Shown: positions 35,078 through 42,766 of the stretch, piece after piece
Numbering within the stretch: position 1 is the first letter of the stretch
Layout: each line of letters begins with the position of its first letter
Assembly: GCF_024496085.1 (NCBI RefSeq)
Contig: NZ_CP101751.1
Location: 1,054,001 to 1,118,000, forward strand
Direction: 5' to 3'
DNA length: 64,000 nucleotides
Source of the DNA: Flavobacterium cerinum
Lineage (GTDB): Bacteria; Bacteroidota; Bacteroidia; Flavobacteriales; Flavobacteriaceae
Program-made: the position numbers and the translations under genes
The notes under the pieces: generated by a model
Told to the model about the DNA's origin: nothing
The model's input: only the letters and a program-made list of their open reading frames with translations
The model's database searches: none

Positions 35078-35387
35078 TGTGGTGATCTCAAAAGAGGTCG
35101 CCAGGAAAGCACTGATCGAACTGACAGATTATGATCGGTTAAGAGAAAATAAGGTGGAAGCGAACCTGGAAAAATGTATTGAAATTCAAAAAGAAAAAGA
35201 TACATTAATCGGTTATATGTCGCAACAAAATAAACTCTTTGCAGAAACATTGCGGTTAACTGAAAAACAGTTGGAAGTGAAAGACCAACAGTTAAAAACA
35301 GCAAAAAGTAAAAACGGAAGAAGTTTTATTTATGGACTGGTTGGCTTTGCCGCCGGCGTTATATTGGGAGGATTGCTACTTCACTAA
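34992..35387 (+). CDS. secreted coiled-coil protein overlapping the Rz-like gene
   Basis: A 131-residue protein from the ATG at 34992, chosen because it opens a clean signal peptide (M-N-K-L-K-R-T-S-V-T-L-M-M-L, cleavage near A-S-S). An earlier in-frame ATG (34932) would put charged sequence before it. It overlaps the Rz-like gene by 86 bases in the +1 frame. After a coiled-coil (about 30-105) it ends in a hydrophobic helix (F-I-Y-G-L-V-G-F-A-A-G-V-I-L-G-G-L-L-L). It is the likely partner spanin, though it is not a lipoprotein like Rz1. Confidence 0.6.
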   Translation: MNKLKRTSVTLMMLTAWHASSQTVTQKDSVVISKEVARKALIELTDYDRLRENKVEANLEKCIEIQKEKDTLIGYMSQQNKLFAETLRLTEKQLEVKDQQLKTAKSKNGRSFIYGLVGFAAGVILGGLLLH

Positions 35388-35407
35388 TTCTCCGAAAAAT
35401 TAAGCAT

Positions 35408-35468
35408 TGCAACTACAGAATACAACAGCCGTAAAGTTTTAAAATACAATAAAAAAGCTTCAAATTTG
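35408..35468 (+). promoter_or_regulatory. eCIS-type promoter, fibre unit, upstream copy
   Basis: TGCAACTACAGAAT (35408-35421) is the same element as at 35520. It is followed at the expected distance by a T-rich -33 region (35438) and CAAATTTG (35461-35468), one mismatch from TAnnTTTG. It drives toward the adaptor fibre at 35731. Weaker than the other copies. Confidence 0.4.
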
Positions 35469-35513
35469 CAGTGTTAATTAAGGAATAATACAGCTGGAAA
35501 ACAGAAGAATAAG

Positions 35514-35580
35514 ACTTACTGCAACTACAGAATCCAATACAAAAATCCACTTGAAATTTAAATAAAATAACGGAATTTCG
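35514..35580 (+). promoter_or_regulatory. eCIS-type promoter, fibre unit, downstream copy
   Basis: ACTTACTGCAACTACAGAA starts at 35514. TTG follows 37 bases after its first base, and GAATTTCG at 35573-35580 takes the -7 place, 22 bases beyond. The layout matches the promoters at 10164 and 55822. The 343-base gap 35388-35730 also contains a 12-bp inverted repeat (TCTTTTCAATAT 35670-35681 with 35704-35715) just before the start codon of the next gene. Confidence 0.45.
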
Positions 35581-35730
35581 TAACGGTAAAACAAACGAAT
35601 ACAGCGCTCCAAATTCAAGTAACAAAAGCAAATCCTGCTTATAAAAGCAACAAAAAATTACTGGAAATATCTTTTCAATATAGGAGTGTATAGAGACAGT
35701 CAGATATTGAAAAGACATTACAAAAAAAAT

Positions 35731-36465
35731 ATGAAAAATATAAGAACAAGACAGGAACTCAAAACGTATTTTGAAAGAGGAGACCGGCCAACGGAACAAG
35801 AATTCTCAGAACTGATTGACGGATATGTGCATTTAAATGAACTCAATTTTGGATTTTCAGTTAGGCCAACATCGGAAACCTATAATGAGTATTATGATTT
35901 CTATATATCTGAGAAACTGCCGAATGTCGGTATGGGACACATAATAAACAAGGGATTTGAAGGAAAAGATCCGGAGTATTTTGATGGCTATAAGCATGTT
36001 TTAGGCAGACCGGTAGCCTTTAAGAAATTAAAGATAACCCTGGATGAAGATTTTGATATGAAGGAATACCAACCGACAATTATCATAGAACGCTACAAAC
36101 AGAAAAAAAAGCGACGTAATCGCAAATTCAAACCGTTAGGCTATTATAAGGAAAAAAAGGAAGATGCTGTTATATGGAAACGACAGTCAGAATACGTTCT
36201 GAAAGACCGGGAAATGGTACTGGATCTTGAACCGATCCATTACTTCAGACCTAGCCGTGAAGGTTACAAAGAATTTTCGCCGTCAGGAAGCATTTTTAAA
36301 CCGGGATCGTTTAAATATTCAAAACACGGAAAACCTTTTGCGAAGATTCGAATACGAATGCAAATATTGATCAATGGTATTCCGTACCAATCAAATCCTT
36401 TAGGATTAAAAATTGTTTTAGGGTCATCCGGAATAACAGATGCGATAAACTTCTTTTATGATTAA
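35731..36465 (+). CDS. fibre-type protein with N-terminal adaptor motif
   Basis: A 244-residue protein; the ATG at 35731 is preferred to 35686 because M-K-N-I-R-T-R-Q-E-L-K-T-Y-F aligns with the fibre adaptors further down. L-K-T-Y-F-E-R-G-D-R-P-T-E-Q-E-F matches the recurring W/Y-F-x-x-G-x-x-P-T-x-x-x-F motif seen at 37391, 40942, 41363, 44525, 46722 and 49120. The remainder is beta-rich and basic (K-Q-K-K-K-R-R-N-R-K). It is likely a fibre attachment or receptor-binding component. Three structured RNAs follow its stop. Confidence 0.6.
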   Translation: MKNIRTRQELKTYFERGDRPTEQEFSELIDGYVHLNELNFGFSVRPTSETYNEYYDFYISEKLPNVGMGHIINKGFEGKDPEYFDGYKHVLGRPVAFKKLKITLDEDFDMKEYQPTIIIERYKQKKKRRNRKFKPLGYYKEKKEDAVIWKRQSEYVLKDREMVLDLEPIHYFRPSREGYKEFSPSGSIFKPGSFKYSKHGKPFAKIRIRMQILINGIPYQSNPLGLKIVLGSSGITDAINFFYD

Positions 36466-36474
36466 AAAATACTG

Positions 36475-36649
36475 ATAAACCTTGTCCAGGTAGGACGATC
36501 CCTGGTGGCATACCCCCGGAGGTAACGGATTCAGTCTTCGCTCAGGCGGATACTGATTCGGAACTCCGCGGGAATATCCTAGGAGAATGACTCTGGAGAA
36601 ATCCGTGAGACAATCTATTTGTGAACGACCTTCTGCAAGGTTTATTTTA
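36475..36649 (+). ncRNA. tandem structured RNA, copy 1
   Basis: Ends pair: ATAAACCTTG (36475-36484) with CAAGGTTTAT (36636-36645), then inner pairs CAG/CTG and AGG/CCT with a small mismatch. An internal GGA-GAAA-TCC hairpin (36595-36604) corresponds to GGG-GAAA-CCC in copies 2 and 3, a compensatory change. The stem is followed by TTTATTTT. Shared core segments include GGACGATCCCTGGTGGCATAC and GAATATCCT. It is the most diverged of the three copies. Family not recognised. Confidence 0.7.
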
Positions 36650-36686
36650 AGACATAATAAACAACCCAAAACCGAATTTAATTGAC

Positions 36687-36847
36687 ATAAACCTTGTCCA
36701 GTGGGACGATCCCTGGTGGCATACCCTCGGGTGATGATGAAGCTTTCTGCCGATTCTGATCTTCGTGGGAATATCCTTAGCGAATGACTCTGGGGAAACC
36801 CGTGAGACGATCTATTTGAGAATGACCCACTGCAAGGTTTATTTTTT
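36687..36847 (+). ncRNA. tandem structured RNA, copy 2
   Basis: The closing stem is ATAAACCTTG (36687-36696), a TC bulge, CAGTGGG (36699-36705), paired with CCCACTG (36826-36832) and CAAGGTTTAT (36833-36842): 17 perfect pairs, then a T-run. The internal hairpin GGG-GAAA-CCC is at 36792-36801. The body is nearly identical to copy 3, yet the closing stem differs from it by paired changes. Short open frames through it are not conserved. Confidence 0.75.
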
Positions 36848-36876
36848 AACAGAAACAAAAAACGATTATAACGAAC

Positions 36877-37038
36877 ATAAATCTTATCCAGAGGGACGAT
36901 CCCTGGTGGCATACCCTCGGGTGATGGTGAAGCTTTCTGCCGATTCTGATCTTCGTGGGAATATCCTTAGCGAATGACTCTGGGGAAACCCGTGAGACGA
37001 TCTATTTGAGAATGACCCTCTGTAAGATTTATTTTTTT
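36877..37038 (+). ncRNA. tandem structured RNA, copy 3
   Basis: The closing stem is ATAAATCTTA (36877-36886), TC bulge, CAGAGGG (36889-36895), paired with CCCTCTG (37016-37022) and TAAGATTTAT (37023-37032), again 17 perfect pairs followed by T7. Relative to copy 2, three base pairs have changed on both sides, keeping pairing. The 5' part can alternatively fold as a local CCA-GGGA-CGA-TCCC-TGG hairpin, which competes with the closing stem in copies 2 and 3. Confidence 0.75.
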
Positions 37039-37390
37039 ATCAATACGAATAGGCAACGATTACTGATCGTAATTTTTGCGTTATAAGTATAACGCCGGTT
37101 AACGGATTGTTGATGAGTGAATTATTTCCTCTTTAACAGCCTCTTTCGCCCGGGAAAAGAGCTGTTTCTATACGACCTCACAACAACAAACAGAAGCTTG
37201 CTGCTTTTTGTGCATCCGGAGTACACTATCCGATTTAGAATTACGCCCCTAAGTCTTATCTGACTTCATTGATTATACGATCAAAAAGCAATACAGCAAA
37301 TCGGAATAAGACACCGCTACCATCAACTGAAAGTGTTTTCGGAGTATAAATCACTACAGTACACAATTTTATCAAATACAAAATACCAAT
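37039..37390 (+). other. non-coding spacer before the fibre cassettes
   Basis: No gene seen. There is a terminator-like hairpin near 37137-37167 (CTCTTT / AAAGAG around CGCCCGGG, then TTT). The last 40 bases (AATTTTATCAAATACAAA) resemble the leaders in front of the fibre adaptor genes at 44525 and 46722. Confidence 0.4.
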
Positions 37391-37750
37391 ATGATAACAC
37401 CATTTAATGACATACTACGATGGTTTTTACAAGGTAAAAAACCGACTCAGTCTAATTTTGAAGAAACATTCCGGTCGTTTTGGCATAAGGAAGAAATTAT
37501 TCCGTCAAATAAGATTGAAGGATTAGACCAGACATTAAACCAAAAAGTAGACAAAACACAGTTTACAGCACACCTTGCAGACGCACAGGCGCATACTGTT
37601 TTGTTTGCATCCAGAGAAAATATCGGAAACAAACAAAACAGTCTGACACCCGACAATACAGGAACAAAGTTTCCTACTGTTGATGCTGTTAACGGAGCGC
37701 TTGGAACTATTAACAATGCTATTGATGTAATTAACGGGCAAATCGTATAA
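37391..37750 (+). CDS. short fibre adaptor protein, cassette 1
   Basis: A 119-residue protein: I-L-R-W-F-L-Q-G-K-K-P-T-Q-S-N-F-E-E-T-F-R-S-F-W-H-K-E-E at the N-terminus, then a trimeric coiled-coil-like I-E-G-L-D-Q-T-L-N-Q-K-V-D segment, then A-H-T-V-L-F-A and F-P-T-V-D-A-V-N-G. The motif is shared by seven genes in this region and probably docks fibres to the baseplate. It ends 3 bases before the BspA-type fibre gene, suggesting a two-chain fibre. Homologues are found in Bacteroidota phage tails; exact role inferred. Confidence 0.7.
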   Translation: MITPFNDILRWFLQGKKPTQSNFEETFRSFWHKEEIIPSNKIEGLDQTLNQKVDKTQFTAHLADAQAHTVLFASRENIGNKQNSLTPDNTGTKFPTVDAVNGALGTINNAIDVINGQIV

Positions 37751-37753
37751 CAG

Positions 37754-39190
37754 ATGGGAACAATAGCAGATAAATTAACTTATTTAGGACAAACAAAATC
37801 GGAAATACGCGATGCAATCATTTCAAAAGGAGGGACGGTCACAGCCGAAACACCCTTTCGGGAATATGCCGAAAGAATCCGTGAAATTAAATCGGAAACC
37901 ACAGTAAATCCGGACGAATGGAAACGACCGGCAGATTGGTTATCCATTGAAGGGAGAGTAAAGGTCGGTGATCAGAAATTTGTAGGACTCTATGCTATTT
38001 TTGAAGATAGTAATTTTGCCGCACTTTCCGCAACCGGTAATTATACGGTAGATTGGGGTGACGGCGTTGTTGAAAATTATGCTTCAGGAATTCAGGCAAA
38101 TCATATTTATTCATACAGCGCTTTCCCCGGTACCGATTCTTCACGCGGTTACCGACAAGCTATTGTAACGGTTACACCACAGGCCGGACAAAGTTTAACA
38201 AATATCAATTTACAGCGAAAACACACGCAGGCCGGATTAGGAGCCTATAGCACCGGATGGTTAGATGTCAGAGTAAGCGGATCTAACATTACAAGTTTTG
38301 GTATTGGCGGAGTGGTAGTTTCGCACCGGATTTTAGAAGCGTTTAGCTTTTTAGGAAGTAATCAGATTGCCGATTTCCGTAAATTCTTTTTGGGATGTAG
38401 TCAACTACAAGCAGTTCTCGCATTGGATACTTCAAAAGGCAACAATTTCGGAACAATGTTCAGTTCTTGTTCTGCTTTGAAAAATGCTCCGATGTTAGAA
38501 ACAGGTAAAGGACTTGATTTTAGCTATATGTTTGAATCCTGTACGCAATTAAAAACGGTTCCTTTATTGGAAACATCAAACGGAGCCAGCTTTAGCGGCA
38601 TGTTTTACGGATGTAGTTCGTTAAAAACCATTCCCTTATTCAATACAATAAAAGGAATCGATTTTAGTATGATGTTCTCATTTAACACTGCTTTGGAAAC
38701 CGTACCCTTACTGAATTTTGCAAGCGGTGAAGTATTCACAAGTATGTTTGAGTCTTGCTCTCATTTAAGAACAGTTCCGCTTTTTGAAACCTCAAAAGCA
38801 ACGGATTTCAGCTACATGTTTCAGGACTGTGTGGCGCTGCAAACAGTGCCTTTATTTAAAGCCTCAAGTGTAATTGATTTTACAAGTATGTTTTTCGGAT
38901 GTGTTGCCTTACAAACACTCCCTGCATTTGATACTGCAAAAGCGGGAAGTATGGGCGGCATGTTAACGAACTGCACATCATTGAGTAAAGCAACATTTTT
39001 AGGAACTAAAGTAACAATCTCATATGTAGGCTGTAAGCTTTCGCGTAATGCTTTAGTCGACATATTTAAAAGCCTGGCAACCGGAGTGACCTCCAAATCC
39101 GTAACCATTACGAATAACTGGGGGGCTTCATCATTATCAGCAAGCGAAAAGGCAATTGCTACAGGTAAAGGATGGACTATTATTGGATAA
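37754..39190 (+). CDS. BspA-type repeat fibre protein, cassette 1
   Basis: A 478-residue protein. Residues 1-45 (G-T-I-A-D-K-L-T-Y-L-G-Q-T-K and F-R-E-Y-A) are an N-terminal domain known from phage tail proteins. Residues about 65-190 are PKD-like with V-D-W-G-D-G-V. Nine 23-residue BspA-type (DUF285) leucine-rich repeats follow, consensus F-x-x-M-F-x-x-C-x-x-L-x-x-V/I-P. The C-terminal cap ends N-N-W-G-A...K-G-W-T-I-I-G. BspA-type repeats bind surfaces and host proteins, so this is a probable target-recognition protein. One of five paralogues. Confidence 0.75.
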   Translation: MGTIADKLTYLGQTKSEIRDAIISKGGTVTAETPFREYAERIREIKSETTVNPDEWKRPADWLSIEGRVKVGDQKFVGLYAIFEDSNFAALSATGNYTVDWGDGVVENYASGIQANHIYSYSAFPGTDSSRGYRQAIVTVTPQAGQSLTNINLQRKHTQAGLGAYSTGWLDVRVSGSNITSFGIGGVVVSHRILEAFSFLGSNQIADFRKFFLGCSQLQAVLALDTSKGNNFGTMFSSCSALKNAPMLETGKGLDFSYMFESCTQLKTVPLLETSNGASFSGMFYGCSSLKTIPLFNTIKGIDFSMMFSFNTALETVPLLNFASGEVFTSMFESCSHLRTVPLFETSKATDFSYMFQDCVALQTVPLFKASSVIDFTSMFFGCVALQTLPAFDTAKAGSMGGMLTNCTSLSKATFLGTKVTISYVGCKLSRNALVDIFKSLATGVTSKSVTITNNWGASSLSASEKAIATGKGWTIIG

Positions 39191-39204
39191 CAAAAAATAA
39201 AACT

Positions 39205-39399
39205 ATGATAACGAACACAAACGAATATTTTATCGAAATAATTGCCGAAGAAGGAAAGGAATTATTTGACGGAGAGTATGTTACAAATAGAGTGACGGCA
39301 CCTTTAGGAACCGATTTAAGCAACTGGATCGAAAGAGATCCGGTGCCGGGAGAGAATAGCCCTGAAAATACACCGGCCGGGTTTATACCCGGAAATTAA
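39205..39399 (+). CDS. small acidic protein between fibre cassettes
   Basis: A 64-residue protein from the ATG at 39205. An in-frame start at 39172 lies inside the preceding gene and is not preferred. Sequence is acidic, with Y-F-I-E-I-I-A-E-E-G-K-E-L near the start and a Pro-rich end. It resembles short proteins that accompany Bacteroidota phage fibre genes, but I cannot name a family. No paralogue occurs next to the other cassettes. Confidence 0.5.
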   Translation: MITNTNEYFIEIIAEEGKELFDGEYVTNRVTAPLGTDLSNWIERDPVPGENSPENTPAGFIPGN

Positions 39400-39473
39400 A
39401 ACAGCGTAATAACACCTCCAGACATTGAAACGATAGGAAGGAGTATGGGATTAAACGGATAACGAAAATAATA

Positions 39474-40913
39474 ATGGGAACAATTGCAGACAAATTAGCT
39501 TTTCTGGGACAAACCAAAGCCGAAATACGGGATGCTATCACTTCGAAAGGTGTGATGGTTCCTCCTGCAACTACCTTTAGGGAATATGCCGGAAAAATAC
39601 GTGAAATAAAATCGGAAGGCGGAGAAAATCCGGAAGAATGGAAACGCCCGGAAGATTGGTTGGTTATAGAAGACAGAGTAGCGGAAGGCGATCATAAATT
39701 CGTGGGTTTATACGCGATATTTGAAGAAGGAAACTTTGTTTCGTTTGCCGCTACCGGCGATTACACGGTAGATTGGGGCGACGGCGTTATCGAAAATGTC
39801 GCCTCAGGTGTTCCGGCGAATCATACCTATTCTTACCATTCCTTTCCGGGAACTGAAACTTCTGAGGGCTACCGACAAGCGATTGTTACTATCACACCTC
39901 AAAATAACGGGGATTTAACCGGACTCTTTTTGCAGGTAAGACATAATCAGCCTGCGTTGAGTTTTTCGTATAGCACCGGATGGCTGGACATCAGAATGAG
40001 CGGACAAAATATCAGAAATCTTACAATTGGCGGAACAACGGCCTATCATCGGTATTTAACGTCTTTTTGTTTTTTAGGCCACAATGCAATAACCGACTTT
40101 AACCGGTTTTTTTACGGATGTACCCGGCTACAAGCTGTTCCGGTATTCGATACCGCAAACGGACTTGACTTTAGCTATATGTTCCATTATTGTACGGCCT
40201 TAAAAAATGTTCCCTTATTAAATACAGCTGGCGGGATCAATTTTAGTTATATGTTTCAAAACTGCATTTCCCTGCAAAGCGTCCCGTTATTCGATACTTC
40301 AAGAGGAATAGATTTTAGTTTCATGTTTGGATGGTGTTATAAATTGGAAGCAATCCCGTTTTTAAACACTTCAAATGGCGTGGTTTTTTACAATATGTTT
40401 ATTGCCTGCACTTATTTGAAAACCATTCCGGCACTCAATACTGCCAGAGGAGTTGATTTTCGCTATATGTTCGTAACGTGTAGTTCATTACACACCGTTC
40501 CGGAATTAAAAACGTCCGGCGGAACACTTTTTACGGGCATGTTTTCAAATTGTACAGCTTTGCGGGCAATACCGTTATTGGATACAACAAAAGGAACTGA
40601 TTTTAATGATATGTTTTATGCCTGTAACCTGTTAGAAGCCATTCCGTTACTGAATACCTCGAATGGGGTCAATTTTAGCAGCATGTTTACGAATTGCGGC
40701 GGATTAACTAAAGGAGCATTATTAAATACCGGAGAATCTATTTCCTATTTTGACTGTAAACTGTCACCGGCAGCTTTAGTCGATGTGTTTAAAAATTTAG
40801 CATCAGGTGTAGCATCCAAAACAATAATAATTGAAAACAATTGGGGTGCTCCATTATTAAAGAAGGAAGAAAGAGCCATAGCAACCGACAAAGGTTGGGT
40901 TGTTTTGGGATAA
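39474..40913 (+). CDS. BspA-type repeat fibre protein, cassette 2
   Basis: A 479-residue paralogue of the protein at 37754 with the same N-terminal tail domain, PKD-like V-D-W-G-D-G-V region, nine 23-residue repeats (F-S-Y-M-F and relatives) and C-terminal cap. Repeat surface residues differ from cassette 1 while the scaffold residues (Met, Phe, Cys, Leu, Pro) are kept, as expected for diversified binding surfaces. Unlike the others it has no short adaptor gene immediately upstream, only the small gene at 39205. Confidence 0.75.
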   Translation: MGTIADKLAFLGQTKAEIRDAITSKGVMVPPATTFREYAGKIREIKSEGGENPEEWKRPEDWLVIEDRVAEGDHKFVGLYAIFEEGNFVSFAATGDYTVDWGDGVIENVASGVPANHTYSYHSFPGTETSEGYRQAIVTITPQNNGDLTGLFLQVRHNQPALSFSYSTGWLDIRMSGQNIRNLTIGGTTAYHRYLTSFCFLGHNAITDFNRFFYGCTRLQAVPVFDTANGLDFSYMFHYCTALKNVPLLNTAGGINFSYMFQNCISLQSVPLFDTSRGIDFSFMFGWCYKLEAIPFLNTSNGVVFYNMFIACTYLKTIPALNTARGVDFRYMFVTCSSLHTVPELKTSGGTLFTGMFSNCTALRAIPLLDTTKGTDFNDMFYACNLLEAIPLLNTSNGVNFSSMFTNCGGLTKGALLNTGESISYFDCKLSPAALVDVFKNLASGVASKTIIIENNWGAPLLKKEERAIATDKGWVVLG

Positions 40914-40941
40914 AGTGTAAAAAAATTATAAAAGAAGACTA

Positions 40942-41304
40942 ATGGCTATAACATCATTTAACAACATATTACAATGGTTTTTACAAGGTAAAAAACCAAC
41001 TCAGTCACAATTTGAAGCAACATTCCGGTCTTTTTGGCACAAGGAAGAAATCATTCCGGCCAATAAAATCGAAGGCTTAGAGCAGGCGCTTAACCAAAAA
41101 GCAGAGCAAGCACAGTTTACAGAACATCTTAATGATTTGAATACACACGCTGTTTTGTTTGCCGCTAAGGAAAATACCGGAGATAAACAAAATAATCTTA
41201 CACCGGATAATAAAGGAGTTAAATTCCCGACAGTTGATGCTGTGAATGGCGCTATTGGTGATATCAATAAAGCTATTGTTATCATTAACGGACAGCTGGT
41301 ATAA
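40942..41304 (+). CDS. short fibre adaptor protein, cassette 3
   Basis: A 120-residue paralogue of the adaptor at 37391 (W-F-L-Q-G-K-K-P-T-Q-S-Q-F then F-W-H-K-E-E). Its position differs from the other copies: it is followed not by a BspA-type gene but by the unrelated fibre at 41363, which carries its own adaptor motif. This suggests the adaptors move independently of the fibre genes. Confidence 0.7.
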   Translation: MAITSFNNILQWFLQGKKPTQSQFEATFRSFWHKEEIIPANKIEGLEQALNQKAEQAQFTEHLNDLNTHAVLFAAKENTGDKQNNLTPDNKGVKFPTVDAVNGAIGDINKAIVIINGQLV

Positions 41305-41362
41305 TTAGGAACATATCGGATTATGCGGAATTAACGAAGACTTAAAATCAAAATACTTTTAT

Positions 41363-42697
41363 ATGGCAACTTTATCAGAAATAAAAGCCTGGTTTAAAAC
41401 CGGATTAAAACCATCTCAATTTCAATTTTGGTTGGCATGGGATTCGTTTTGGCATAAAGAAGAGGGAATTCCGCAAGCGAATATTCTGGATCTTGAAACG
41501 GATCTTTCTAACAAAGCAAATCAGAATGGCGGTAATGTTTTTACCGGAAAACAAACGATAGAAGGTAATCTGGAATTAAAAGGTACTGTAAAACAGCTGT
41601 TTGAAAGCTATATTCGTTATGGTGAACCGGAACTGGATAGTATGTATTTCGATGAAAGTAATCTTATGCCGGAATACCCGCAATTTGACAATCTGTTCTT
41701 TTTTACCGTTGCTCCGGATAGTTTTGATATTAATATACAAAGTGAAACGATTACGGTTCGGTTATTGGTTGATGGTAATTTCGGAGATTACGTTTTTACT
41801 AAGAATGAATCTTTTGGTACAACAACCGGCTACGGACCGATGTGGACAATGCCGGCATTAACCGGCTATACTTCTATTTCTTTAGAAGGGGCATATGTAA
41901 GTCAAATAGCGCCTAGCATCGTTAAATTAAACCTACCCGCTGATAAGGATGGTATGGGGAAATTTCTATATAATAATGTCGTTCAGGTACAGCCAAACGG
42001 AACGCTTAAAGCCGTGGTACCAACAATACCCGATATTAGAGAGGTACTCGCAATCAGTGGTAACAGCATTAATACAGCTATCAATTTTTGGTCCGGCGAC
42101 GGCCTGACTCGTAATATTGTCAGCGGAAGAGGCTCCTTTATCGGTTATAATGTGTATGATAACGATTGGAATGGTCGGTTTGGATCGTATACAGTAGACG
42201 GAATGCACTTTAATACCTATCCTAATAATCCGACTTATAAATATGATGTGGAGGTAGTGCCTAATAAAACACAGGCTAATACAAATAAAGTTGAGGTGGT
42301 ATTACCCAAAAAAGACGGTCACTTACCGGTTAAATCGGAACTGCCGGCTTTGATGCATCGAACAATCGCTACCACGGCGACAGCATTAAACGATCAGCAA
42401 TTACTCGCCTTAATAACACCGTTAGATAATACCGGCGGCGATTATAAAGCCTTACATACAACATTGGTTTATAATGGTACTGCAAATGCAACCTGGATGA
42501 TTCCGGTAGAAAGTTTTGGCAGTTATCGTTATACCATTATCAATAACACCGGATATGCCATAACAATTAACAGAGCCGGTATAACAACATTTTGGATTGG
42601 AGGGGTGTCCAATACTTCAGTCACGATTCCGGCAAACGGATGGGCGGAGATTGTGGGTAGTGAAAAAGAAAACAGATTCTATTTCAGGATTTTTTAA
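41363..42697 (+). CDS. fibre protein with adaptor N-terminus and unrelated receptor domain
   Basis: A 444-residue protein. Residues 1-55 are the adaptor (K-A-W-F-K-T-G-L-K-P-S-Q-F-Q-F, F-W-H-K-E-E-G-I-P). A short coiled coil and G-N-V-F-T-G-K-Q-T-I shaft repeats follow, and then a beta-rich C-terminal region (about 75-444) with T-I-I-N-N-T-G-Y-A-I-T-I-N typical of phage fibre tips. It shares no BspA repeats. It is most likely an alternative receptor-binding fibre. Confidence 0.7.
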   Translation: MATLSEIKAWFKTGLKPSQFQFWLAWDSFWHKEEGIPQANILDLETDLSNKANQNGGNVFTGKQTIEGNLELKGTVKQLFESYIRYGEPELDSMYFDESNLMPEYPQFDNLFFFTVAPDSFDINIQSETITVRLLVDGNFGDYVFTKNESFGTTTGYGPMWTMPALTGYTSISLEGAYVSQIAPSIVKLNLPADKDGMGKFLYNNVVQVQPNGTLKAVVPTIPDIREVLAISGNSINTAINFWSGDGLTRNIVSGRGSFIGYNVYDNDWNGRFGSYTVDGMHFNTYPNNPTYKYDVEVVPNKTQANTNKVEVVLPKKDGHLPVKSELPALMHRTIATTATALNDQQLLALITPLDNTGGDYKALHTTLVYNGTANATWMIPVESFGSYRYTIINNTGYAITINRAGITTFWIGGVSNTSVTIPANGWAEIVGSEKENRFYFRIF

Positions 42698-42766
42698 AAA
42701 AGGAGCTACAATCGTAAAAAACAGGATTAAAAACGGAATATTAATCGGAAAACCAGTAGAAAAAGA

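Noticed and set aside
36765..36977. Short open frames across the tandem RNA copies (both strands)
   Set aside because: They follow from the repeat itself, differ between copies, and the observed changes preserve base pairing and not codons.
36475..37038. CRISPR array
   Set aside because: Only three units of over 150 bases with long internal structure and spacers of 30-40 bases; no cas genes and no short repeat-spacer pattern.
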